Of a DNA stretch of 64,000 bases, positions 1 through 6,605 are shown piece after piece. Location: NCBI RefSeq assembly GCF_028888695.1, contig NZ_PNFF01000001.1, positions 877,501 through 941,500 on the forward strand. Reading direction: 5' to 3'. Origin of the DNA: Bacillus methanolicus (GTDB lineage Bacteria; Bacillota; Bacilli; Bacillales; Cytobacillaceae). The notes beneath the pieces are model-generated. The model saw only the letters and a list, made by a program, of their open reading frames with translations. It searched no databases and was not told the DNA's origin. The translations under genes were made by a program, and so were the position numbers. Every line of letters begins with the position of its first letter. Positions within the stretch are counted from its first letter, which is position 1.

Positions 1-225
1 TTTTATGAATGATTTAGTTGCTTCTGTTGTATAATATAATGATCGATCAAAGGTTGTTCTTCATCTTTTAAGAAATTCATAAAATTAGGGTTTTTAACTA
101 ATATAAGAGAAGTGCCAACATTTCGCGGAAAAAGTAGGCTAATAGATTATTTCACTGTTTATAAAGAGCCTTCTCGTTCGGAATAGAAGAGGAACGGATT
201 GCTATTTTGAAATGATATGATTGCC

Positions 226-254
226 TTGAAAGGTTTCTGTCTTTGTTTTAAAAT
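226..254 (+). promoter_or_regulatory. Candidate selC promoter
   Basis: A TTGAAA -35 (226-231) and a TAAAAT -10 (249-254) are separated by exactly 17 bases, with the tRNA starting 19 bases after the -10. The rest of positions 1-225 shows no convincing gene. Confidence 0.55.
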
Positions 255-272
255 TATTCTTATCTAAAAAAT

Positions 273-369
273 GGGGCTGAATGGGGTACTGGTGTCCCCC
301 ACGGTCTTCAAAACCGCTTGAGAGGCGCGTGTCGTCTCTGGTGGGTTCGATTCCCACGCAGTCCCGCCA
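273..369 (+). tRNA. selC: tRNA-Sec (anticodon TCA), selC
   Basis: This 97-nt tRNA carries selenocysteine to UGA codons. It has the long form of tRNA-Sec. The acceptor 5' strand GGGGCTGA pairs with GCAGTCCC near the 3' end, with one G-U and a terminal A/G mismatch. A GGGG/CCCC D stem, the anticodon loop CTTCAAA (anticodon TCA), a long variable arm, the T arm GTGGG-TTCGATT-CCCAC and an encoded GCCA end follow. Bases from 298 onward are duplicated at the far end of the prophage, so the 3' three quarters of the working gene are supplied by phage DNA. SelB at 47198 and the TGA-containing thioredoxin at 60320 support the Sec assignment. Confidence 0.93.
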
Positions 370-371
370 AA
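298..371. repeat. attL, 74-bp prophage attachment core in selC
   Basis: Bases 298-371 are identical to 36168-36241. The core begins just before the anticodon stem and runs two bases past the CCA end, so integration rebuilds an intact tRNA. The integrase gene lies 180 bp downstream, the usual arrangement for tRNA-targeting phages. Confidence 0.93.
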
Positions 372-386
372 ATGAGGTTTTTCGGA

Positions 387-418
387 GATTGACTCTGTTG
401 ATTGAACACGATGATTGG
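387..418. promoter_or_regulatory. Left attP arm with GATTGA repeats
   Basis: GATTGA occurs at 387-392 and 400-405, with a GATTGG variant at 413-418. The same hexamer is dense in the right arm (36098-36155), and the sequence CGGAGATTGA is common to both arms. These are candidate arm-type binding sites for the integrase. Confidence 0.4.
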
Positions 419-549
419 AACGGTTTTCGACCGGTTTAACGAAAGACCGTTTCAGACTGGCGAATAAAACCGTTTTGATAGAATGTTGAAATCCGTTTGG
501 CTCCGTTTGTCCTCTTACGCAATTTTTATGCGAAAGGGGATTTTTTATT

Positions 550-1512
550 ATGCGGAAAAGAACAGGATTAAACCGCCGTTTCAAAAGGGAAGCAAGTACC
601 AGTACAACTGCGTACACCATGACGGAGATGTTCGAGGAATTTATGCTGATTAAGAAAGGCGAAGGATTGGCTCGTCGAACCATCGCGGAGTATTACGAAA
701 ATTACAAGTATTTCAAAAATTACGTTGGACGTGAATTGTCGGCGGAAGAAATGACTACGGAGTTATTCGTCGGTTGGATTGAGTACATGCTCGAAGAAAT
801 GAACTACGCGCCCGCCACCGTCAACATTCGCGTGCGCACCATGCGGGCTTTTGTGCGGTATTGTTACGAAGACAAGCAGTGGATTAACGAGCCAATACAT
901 AGGCGGTTCAAGCCGATCAAAGCGCCGATTGATGTAGTAGAATCGTTCACGCCCGAAGAGTTTCGTAGGTTAATTGGCGCTATGGATGAAACGACTTATA
1001 CCGGATTCCGCACGAAAGTTGTCGCATTCGTCTTACTCGACACTATGGTTCGCGTCGGCGAACTCGTAAGCATGAAGCGTCGCAACGTCGATTTTAAGGC
1101 TATGAGTATTCTACTTGAAGCCGAGGACACGAAACCGCGCAAGGCTCGTTATGTGCCAATTTCGCCAAGGACTGCGAAGCTTTTAGGTGAATACATGGCG
1201 GAAACAGAGGACTTCGGCAGTGAATACGTATTTCTTACGTACGAAGGCGAGCGTATAAGTGAATCGACTGTGCGCGAAGATTTGAGAGTCGCTGGTAAAG
1301 TTGCGAAAATTACGGACAAGCGTGTAAGTCCACATACGCTAAGACATACAGGCGCTTTGTTTTACATTTTAAACAACGGCGATCCGTTTAGTTTACAGAA
1401 GATACTCGGACATTCGCACATGAATATGGTGCGCCGATACGTGCAGATGACGAATAATGACGTACAAAATCAGCACAGCGCACACTCACCATTGAATTAC
1501 GTGTTTAAATAA
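550..1512 (+). CDS. int: Tyrosine-family site-specific integrase
   Basis: This enzyme catalyses strand exchange between attP and the selC attB site for integration and excision. The 320-residue protein has an N-terminal SAM-like core-binding domain (about residues 22-115) and a C-terminal catalytic domain. The expected catalytic set is visible: R168 in MVRVGEL, H262-x-x-R265 in HTLRHTG, H288 in ILGHSH and the nucleophile Y297 in RRYVQM. It sits beside attL and is transcribed into the prophage. An AAAGGGG ribosome binding site precedes the ATG. The gene is intact, and its codon use is more GC-rich than the early genes that follow. Confidence 0.95.
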   Translation: MRKRTGLNRRFKREASTSTTAYTMTEMFEEFMLIKKGEGLARRTIAEYYENYKYFKNYVGRELSAEEMTTELFVGWIEYMLEEMNYAPATVNIRVRTMRAFVRYCYEDKQWINEPIHRRFKPIKAPIDVVESFTPEEFRRLIGAMDETTYTGFRTKVVAFVLLDTMVRVGELVSMKRRNVDFKAMSILLEAEDTKPRKARYVPISPRTAKLLGEYMAETEDFGSEYVFLTYEGERISESTVREDLRVAGKVAKITDKRVSPHTLRHTGALFYILNNGDPFSLQKILGHSHMNMVRRYVQMTNNDVQNQHSAHSPLNYVFK

Positions 1513-1630
1513 TAAATAAAAGCGTCAGCAATTTGGATAATGTCCCTGCTGACGCTTTTATATGTTATTCTTTGATGTCCATTTTTATAGAACTTGAGGG
1601 AGGTGAAAAAGGCATTAAAAAAGACAATGC

Positions 1631-1858
1631 TCATGCATCGTCTTCATTGTCTTCAACTAAAACCAATAACTCTGGTAGATCAATCCCTAATACTTCACAA
1701 ACTCTTCCAATTGTATTTCGTTGATACTGTTTAGTTTCATCATTGTATAACCGTCTTAATGTTTCAAACGGCAATTCTGTTATTTCAGCAAACTGTCTTA
1801 TGGAGATGCCTCTCTCATCTAATATTTTTTTTAATTGTGACTTAACTCGTAATCCCAT
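1631..1858 (-). CDS. Small XRE-family repressor (CI-like)
   Basis: A 75-residue protein that is almost entirely a Cro/CI-type helix-turn-helix. The scanning helix region reads ISIRQFAEITELPFETLRRL, followed by an acidic tail. It is the only leftward gene in the early region and faces the rightward early promoter across a 180-bp interval full of ACTAC/GTAGT palindromes. That is the layout of a lysogeny switch, so I infer it is the master repressor. It lacks a peptidase or oligomerisation domain. The ATG is preceded by AAGGAGAAT on the minus strand. Confidence 0.8.
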   Translation of the reverse strand: MGLRVKSQLKKILDERGISIRQFAEITELPFETLRRLYNDETKQYQRNTIGRVCEVLGIDLPELLVLVEDNEDDA

Positions 1859-1910
1859 AATTTATTCTCCTTGTCTTTATTATCTTTGTATTTATTATAA
1901 CAAAAAATCG

Positions 1911-1974
1911 ACTACGAAAAGTAGTAAAAAAATCTGAAAATAACTACAAAATGTAGTTGACAACATAAAGTAGT
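1911..1974. promoter_or_regulatory. Repressor operator cluster, ACTAC-N5-GTAGT
   Basis: There are two perfect 15-bp palindromes, ACTAC-N5-GTAGT, at 1911-1925 and 1943-1957, and a third with one mismatch (ACAAC-N5-GTAGT) at 1960-1974. The second and third flank and overlap the -35 of the early promoter. They lie between the repressor gene and the early operon. Confidence 0.75.
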
Positions 1975-1985
1975 CATAATATAAT
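1957..1985 (+). promoter_or_regulatory. Rightward early promoter
   Basis: A perfect TTGACA (1957-1962), a 17-bp spacer and a perfect TATAAT (1980-1985) precede the gene at 2039. The promoter is embedded in the operator cluster, so repressor binding should occlude it. A leftward -10 (TATAAT on the minus strand, 1894-1899) probably serves the repressor, with a poor -35. Confidence 0.8.
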
Positions 1986-2038
1986 CAAAGTAACAACGAA
2001 ACGTTGTCAAAAATCATATTAAAAAGGAGAGTAAAACC

Positions 2039-2308
2039 ATGAACCAAAGTATGATGAAAACAACAGCAACAGAAAAAGAATATCTAGTTTTTGCTGACGT
2101 TAAAATGATAATTTCAAGGAAGATTCAAGCAAATAGTGAAGATGAAGCCCTATTTATAGCAACTAATAACATCAATGACACGACATTAAAAGAGTTACGT
2201 TTACAGGATGGATATAAATTGTATCTCAAGCATGAAAACGGTGAAGTAGTAGAACCAAGTGTTGTAGATTTTTCCATCGAAATCACAAGCATTGATGAGG
2301 AATATTAA
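2039..2308 (+). CDS. Small early phage protein, unknown function
   Basis: An 89-residue acidic soluble protein with no motif I recognise. AAAGGAG lies upstream of the ATG. It is the first gene after the consensus early promoter, the position often used for Cro-like, antirepressor or excisionase genes, but it has no evident helix-turn-helix. Function cannot be assigned from sequence. Confidence 0.7.
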   Translation: MNQSMMKTTATEKEYLVFADVKMIISRKIQANSEDEALFIATNNINDTTLKELRLQDGYKLYLKHENGEVVEPSVVDFSIEITSIDEEY

Positions 2309-2447
2309 AAAAATTTATAGTAAGTATTTGCGGTACTTACTACCAAATTGAGGTTGCTTAAAGTTTTTCAATATTTATTTAGGGAAATTCGGCTTAAAAT
2401 TGATGATAAAAAAGTTGGAAAAACTTAAATATTTTTTCCAGAAGATA

Positions 2448-2495
2448 TTGTCTTATTGAATAAGACATGTTATATTTGTCTTACTGATAAGACAA
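2448..2495 (+). promoter_or_regulatory. Autoregulatory promoter with two GTCTTA palindromes
   Basis: Operator 1 is the 19-bp palindrome at 2449-2467, with 9-base arms TGTCTTATT/AATAAGACA. Operator 2 is at 2476-2495 with 8-base arms TTGTCTTA/TAAGACAA. A promoter fits between them: TTGTCT at 2448-2453, a 17-bp spacer, and TATATT at 2471-2476. The regulator gene starts 14 bases downstream. Confidence 0.65.
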
Positions 2496-2508
2496 GGTGA
2501 TGACAACA

Positions 2509-3036
2509 ATGATCGGACTAGAATTTATTTGTAAAACTTTTCAAATCGAATATAAAAAATTAGCCGAAATATTAGGCATTACGCCACAAACAATCAATTC
2601 TTGGTTAAGAGGAAAACGAAAAATTTCGAAGGATAAATTGAAAAAGCTGTCTGAGTATTTCCAGTTGCCTGAAGAATATTTTCAACGAGAATTATTTGAA
2701 GACGAAATGCGTGACATCTCAAAAATATATCTTGAAAGAAAGTATGATACCGAAATTGAATTTCTCGAAAACAAACGACAATCAATTAATGAACGATTCG
2801 ATTTAAATGACATGAACGAACTGATATTAAATTTATACAGAAAAGTAATATTGCAATCAGAATCAGAGCCAGATATGAGGTTTAAGATGAGTTTAATTGA
2901 AAATCTTCTATATCTCTTATTAGAAGGAGAAGATGGAAGAGAAGTAAGCGTATTGTGGGAAGTAACTGATATCATGCTTGAGGGAAATAAAAAATTTATT
3001 GATGAATTAGAAAAACTTACAGGGAAGTATCTCTGA
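2509..3036 (+). CDS. XRE-family transcriptional regulator with C-terminal extension
   Basis: An N-terminal helix-turn-helix (about residues 1-60; YKKLAEILGITPQTINSWL, then a basic LRGKRKISKDKLKKL stretch) is followed by about 110 residues of acidic helical sequence of unknown role. I chose ATG 2509 because AAGGTGAT at 2494-2501 is well spaced for it; in-frame GTG 2497 and ATG 2500 overlap that site. Two palindromes at its promoter suggest autoregulation. It may be a second switch protein or an antirepressor. Confidence 0.8.
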   Translation: MIGLEFICKTFQIEYKKLAEILGITPQTINSWLRGKRKISKDKLKKLSEYFQLPEEYFQRELFEDEMRDISKIYLERKYDTEIEFLENKRQSINERFDLNDMNELILNLYRKVILQSESEPDMRFKMSLIENLLYLLLEGEDGREVSVLWEVTDIMLEGNKKFIDELEKLTGKYL

Positions 3037-3197
3037 TTAAGATTAATATATTTGCTCCTTGACAACTAAATAATAATTCTAAAAAACCACTTGAAGGTCA
3101 AACTTTAAGGAGGTGTTGCCATTGATTGTATGATAGGTCGCTTGTAGGTCTGATTTTCGGTTAAAAAAAATTTAACAATCTAAGGAGGAATTTTAAA

Positions 3198-3737
3198 ATG
3201 AGAGGAAAACAAGCTTATATTTCATGCGGTAAATTATTTATGTCACCTAACGAAGTTATTGAGTATTTGAAAAGTGAGATTAACAATAATAAGGATGAAT
3301 TTTTCAATTTTCCTCAAGTGCTATCGGGTGAGTTTTTTGGGTCTTACGATAATAAAACGAAAAGCTGGAATGGAAGATTTATCGATGAAGATGGCTGGGA
3401 AAGTATTATTAAAAACAACGAAATAACTGAAATGTATGAACCGGTAGACGAAGAATGCGATTGTGAATTTGAAATCGAAAAAGATTATATAAATTCATTT
3501 GCTGAATTTATTAAATTATTAAATCAAGGTAAAACGGTATGGTTTGATCTTGAAGATGGCATGGGTTCCTTTGAAATTAACGAAGACAATAAAATTGTAA
3601 TGCATATAGCAAATGAAGATGACGAGCATACATTAGTTGAAATTAAATCTCTAGACACTCTAAAAGACATGTACAAAGAAAGCTTAAATCAAATGGGTTT
3701 ATACGTTTCGTCAAATCTAATTGGATGGGCAAAATAA
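3198..3737 (+). CDS. Hypothetical acidic early protein
   Basis: A 179-residue protein, strongly acidic, with no membrane segment and no recognised motif. AAGGAGG precedes the ATG. Residues about 83-96 are notably acidic (EPVDEECDCEFEIE). It sits in the string of small early genes of the prophage and has the same AT-rich codon use. No function can be assigned. Confidence 0.65.
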   Translation: MRGKQAYISCGKLFMSPNEVIEYLKSEINNNKDEFFNFPQVLSGEFFGSYDNKTKSWNGRFIDEDGWESIIKNNEITEMYEPVDEECDCEFEIEKDYINSFAEFIKLLNQGKTVWFDLEDGMGSFEINEDNKIVMHIANEDDEHTLVEIKSLDTLKDMYKESLNQMGLYVSSNLIGWAK

Positions 3738-3755
3738 AATTGGGAGGTTTAACAA

Positions 3756-3887
3756 TTGTTGCATATCTATAACGATTATTTCCTAATCACCTGGGATGAT
3801 ATTGATAAATATGTGGAATTTTTAAACCAAGATACGGGACAAGCATTAGTTGATGAATATGCAAAAGGATTAAACAACTCAAATTAA
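3756..3887 (+). CDS. Small phage ORF with TTG start
   Basis: A 43-residue protein beginning LLHIYNDYFLITWDDIDKY (TTG read as Met). GGGAGG at 3742-3747 gives good spacing to TTG 3756, and AAGGAGG for the next gene follows its stop directly. It is tightly packed between two other early genes, which supports it being real. Function unknown. Confidence 0.5.
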   Translation: MLHIYNDYFLITWDDIDKYVEFLNQDTGQALVDEYAKGLNNSN

Positions 3888-3900
3888 GGAGGCGTGTATA

Positions 3901-4161
3901 GTGGAAAAAGAACATTACATCAACATTAAACAAGATGAGTTTAATAAATTTGAAGAATTATTCTTAAATTACCGTTACGAATCTGAAAGAATGGAAAATG
4001 TTTTATGCGGGTTTCTACAAGACCATAATTTAGGAACACTTTTTCTTAATTGGTTAAAGCAACAAAAAATACAATCTGAATCAGATGATATGATTAATGA
4101 AGTTTACGGTGATATTGACGAGTTAATTAAACGATTCAATTATTATTTTTCAAATACTTAA
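3901..4161 (+). CDS. Small hypothetical early protein (GTG start)
   Basis: An 86-residue, acidic, helical protein. GGAGGCG precedes the GTG start at 3901. It probably ends the first early operon, since a new promoter and a terminator-like hairpin follow. No recognisable domain. Confidence 0.6.
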   Translation: MEKEHYINIKQDEFNKFEELFLNYRYESERMENVLCGFLQDHNLGTLFLNWLKQQKIQSESDDMINEVYGDIDELIKRFNYYFSNT

Positions 4162-4186
4162 ATAATAAAAAAATTTCCAATTTCAT

Positions 4187-4286
4187 TTGCCAAAATGATA
4201 TAAATTGATATAATATAGTATTGTAGGATAATTTTACCCAAATGACAAATAGACCTTCTTTTATTGCTGTCTTAATAAGGAGGTCT
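4187..4286 (+). promoter_or_regulatory. Promoter followed by terminator-like hairpin (possible attenuator)
   Basis: TTGCCA (4187-4192), a 16-bp spacer and TATAAT (4209-4214) form a good promoter. About 40 bases downstream, AGACCTTCTT (4251-4260) pairs with AAGGAGGTCT (4277-4286), followed by T-rich DNA. A short leader RNA would form ahead of the genes from 4411 on. Confidence 0.45.
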
Positions 4287-4410
4287 GGTTTCTTATTCTC
4301 TATTTTATTGTACAGATAAATCTCTATTTAACTTGATTAAATTTTAACATTGGCAAAAGTAAATGTCAATACAAAAAGAGCATTATCTGAACTGAAAGGA
4401 GGTGAGAAAA

Positions 4411-4524
4411 ATGAAAACAACTTCAGAATCTTTCAAGAGTATTCGGAGCAAGATTCAAGATACAATGAAAAAGAAAGGAATTACTTATGAGGAGATTCTT
4501 AGATCAATTAAAAAATCGAAATAG
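4411..4524 (+). CDS. Small basic phage peptide
   Basis: A 37-residue lysine-rich peptide (begins MKTTSESFKSIRSKIQDTM, ends RSIKKSK). A perfect AAAGGAGGTGA lies 5 bases before the ATG, which is the main evidence for translation. The amphipathic helical pattern suggests a nucleic-acid- or protein-binding peptide; function unknown. Confidence 0.5.
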   Translation: MKTTSESFKSIRSKIQDTMKKKGITYEEILRSIKKSK

Positions 4525-4559
4525 TAGTCTTAAAGACTTGAAGGGAGAATGAATTTAAA

Positions 4560-4799
4560 ATGAATGAATACCAAAAAAAGAAACAAGTCAAAGAATTTGT
4601 TAACACTTTAAATCAAGCTATTGAATTTACAAATAACATCAAACAATTTGCTAAAGATAACCATGCAAGCACGAGGGAAGTAATTCTTAATAGTAATTTA
4701 CCTATCGGCCTGAAGATTTCTTCCATCAGGCTTATTAATGCAGTCGAATACAGACAAGAGCTTAAAAAGAGATTGTGGGAGGATAAAGTAAATGAATAA
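4560..4799 (+). CDS. Small hypothetical early protein
   Basis: A 79-residue basic, helical protein with no recognised domain. GAAGGGAGAATG lies upstream. Its stop overlaps the start of the next gene (ATG 4792), indicating translational coupling within a small operon. Confidence 0.6.
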   Translation: MNEYQKKKQVKEFVNTLNQAIEFTNNIKQFAKDNHASTREVILNSNLPIGLKISSIRLINAVEYRQELKKRLWEDKVNE

Positions 4800-4998
4800 A
4801 AAACAACACCAATTTTTCTACTGTTACAATAAGAAAGTGTCTGACTTTCTAAAAGAGCAAGGAGTCGAATGTATTACGGTAGCCAAAGATATCAAGAAAG
4901 ACCAAATATTTAGCTTATACATTATCGATGATAAATTGCAGGCTGCTTTGGATGCTTATGATGAGTACTATTCGAAGGGAGATAAGGTAAATGAATAA
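4792..4998 (+). CDS. DUF5659-like small phage protein, copy 1
   Basis: A 68-residue protein with the pattern FFYCYNKKVSDFLKEQGVE, then ITVA, then FSLYIID. I associate this with a common Firmicutes phage family (DUF5659, from memory, not searched). It is a tandem paralog of the next gene: both starts are set in the same sequence context, GATAA(A/G)GTAAATGAATAA, and each overlaps the preceding stop. Function unknown. Confidence 0.65.
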   Translation: MNKKQHQFFYCYNKKVSDFLKEQGVECITVAKDIKKDQIFSLYIIDDKLQAALDAYDEYYSKGDKVNE

Positions 4999-5170
4999 TC
5001 GTAATTATTTTTTCTGCTACAATAAGAAGGTTTCTGATTATTTGAAATCAAAAGGAATTGACTACATAACTGTTGCGATTGAGCCGAAATCACAAAGAAT
5101 GTTTTCCTTGTACTATATCGACGATGACAATAAATTACAGAAAGCATTAGAAGAATATAAACAACAATAA
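4991..5170 (+). CDS. DUF5659-like small phage protein, copy 2
   Basis: A 59-residue paralog of the preceding gene (begins MNNRNYFFCYNKKVSDYLK, then ITVAIEP and FSLYYIDDDNKLQKAL). ATG 4991 overlaps the upstream stop, so translation is probably coupled. The pair looks like a tandem duplication that has since diverged. Function unknown. Confidence 0.6.
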   Translation: MNNRNYFFCYNKKVSDYLKSKGIDYITVAIEPKSQRMFSLYYIDDDNKLQKALEEYKQQ

Positions 5171-5230
5171 TAATCATTTAACTAAATTCTCCAATACATA
5201 ATCTTAAAAATAATCGGAGGGAATAAAATC

Positions 5231-6364
5231 ATGAATGAAAATAATCAAAAAACGGTTTTTACGGAAGAAGAAGCTATTAAAATAACAATTGAGCATGGAT
5301 ATGATGGGGCTGAATTTCAAACGTCCGTATGGAAACAAAGAGGATGCTTAAAAAACAACGGAACACTAAAAGCACTAATAAGCAAATTAGAAACAATATA
5401 TAACAATGTTGAAATGATTGGAAATGGTAAAAAGAGACAATACATATTAAGTGACAAAAAAGATAAGGTAACTGAAAGAACATTTAATTATAAAGGGTCT
5501 GTTGCAACTGTTAAAGATGAAATAATGAAAGAATACATCTTTAATCAACTAACGAAATTTAATCATGAACTTAAACAATCTTATAAAGGTTGGGCTAGGG
5601 TATTAGGTTTTTGTGATCCTGATTCATTATCAGCAGAAGAAATGATTGAAACAATTAAAGAATTACATTCTGGTTTCCCGGTGCTCTATAACCCGAAAGA
5701 GGTTGTAAGTATATTCATTCAGACATTAGACATAAGAAATAAAGATGTAATTGAAAAATCTTTTCAACGTCTGCAAAAAGAAGAACGAATAAATGTAAAA
5801 GAAGTTTATATTTTCAAGACAATTGAAGGTGAATATGAGGAAGTATGGTTAGAAACATACCAAGATGCAGAAGAATCTTTAAGAGATTTTTTAGAATCAA
5901 AGGATGTATCTTATTATGCTTATATTCAATCTGTAAGTAGCTTCCACAAGTCAAACAAAATGAAAGAAATTATTAAAGAAGTTGAAGAATATCTTTCAGA
6001 ACAGTTTGGCATTAAATATTTTTTCAAGTCATTTAGGGTTAAAGTATTAGACCCTACAATAAAAAAGGAAGTAACGAAGGACGAATTTAATCAGGCATAT
6101 TTTCAACGATTGATTAAGTTATCTCAAAATAGACAAAATAAAGTGGATTATAAACAATCCCCTATATTTTGGAAAAGGTTTTATTTACTTAACACTCTAA
6201 CACTATTAGATTATATGAATGTTAGTGGAATTGATGAATTGCTAAAAGAAGAAAAGAAGAAATATTCAACTAAAACAGATGAATATTCAATAGATTATTC
6301 AATTTATTTATTTGAATTAAAAGAAGAAAGAGAAAAAAGACGGCATACATTCGGAAATATTTAA
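5231..6364 (+). CDS. Phage protein of unknown function, possible replication role
   Basis: A 377-residue, charged, mostly helical protein with no membrane segment and no motif I can name. GGAGGGAATAAAATC precedes the ATG. It sits just upstream of two long inverted repeats and the RNA-polymerase-like gene, where a replication initiator or DNA-binding early protein would fit. That is inference from position only. The C-terminus is very basic (REKRRHTFGNI). Confidence 0.6.
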   Translation: MNENNQKTVFTEEEAIKITIEHGYDGAEFQTSVWKQRGCLKNNGTLKALISKLETIYNNVEMIGNGKKRQYILSDKKDKVTERTFNYKGSVATVKDEIMKEYIFNQLTKFNHELKQSYKGWARVLGFCDPDSLSAEEMIETIKELHSGFPVLYNPKEVVSIFIQTLDIRNKDVIEKSFQRLQKEERINVKEVYIFKTIEGEYEEVWLETYQDAEESLRDFLESKDVSYYAYIQSVSSFHKSNKMKEIIKEVEEYLSEQFGIKYFFKSFRVKVLDPTIKKEVTKDEFNQAYFQRLIKLSQNRQNKVDYKQSPIFWKRFYLLNTLTLLDYMNVSGIDELLKEEKKKYSTKTDEYSIDYSIYLFELKEEREKRRHTFGNI

Positions 6365-6372
6365 TATTTATT

Positions 6373-6438
6373 TTTTGTCCCCAACCCAAACCATTAATAT
6401 AAATATCATTAATTATATACTTTGGATTGGGGACAAAA
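6373..6438. repeat. 18-bp inverted repeat with AT-rich loop
   Basis: The arms 6373-6390 and 6421-6438 are complementary at 17 of 18 positions; the core is TTTTGTCCCCAA. The 30-base loop is almost pure A/T. It starts 8 bases after the stop of the upstream gene, so it could terminate transcription, but its length and loop are unusual for that. Confidence 0.7.
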
Positions 6439-6469
6439 TGAAAAAATTAAATGAGCGATGTGAGGGGGT

Positions 6470-6561
6470 GTGGGGGTGGTGGATCGCAGGTTCTATAACT
6501 TTTGTGAAGTGACGCAAGGAACGGAACAAAAGTTATAGAAGATGGTGTCTAGCACCCCCAC
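6470..6561. other. Nested palindromic, G-rich element before the RNA-polymerase-like gene
   Basis: Outer arms GTGGGGGTG (6470-6478) and CACCCCCAC (6553-6561) enclose a perfect 15-bp inverted repeat (6491-6505 and 6526-6540, TTCTATAACTTTTGT). The segment begins with runs of five Gs. No open reading frame crosses it. It could be a structured RNA, a replication origin or a special promoter. Confidence 0.6.
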
Positions 6562-6605
6562 TTATTACATCTTATTTAATTGGATTAAATCGTATTGAAG
6601 GGAGA

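Noticed and set aside
264-683. 139-codon minus-strand frame across selC and the integrase start
   Set aside because: It runs through the tRNA and opposite the integrase gene, has no ribosome binding site and no family signal.
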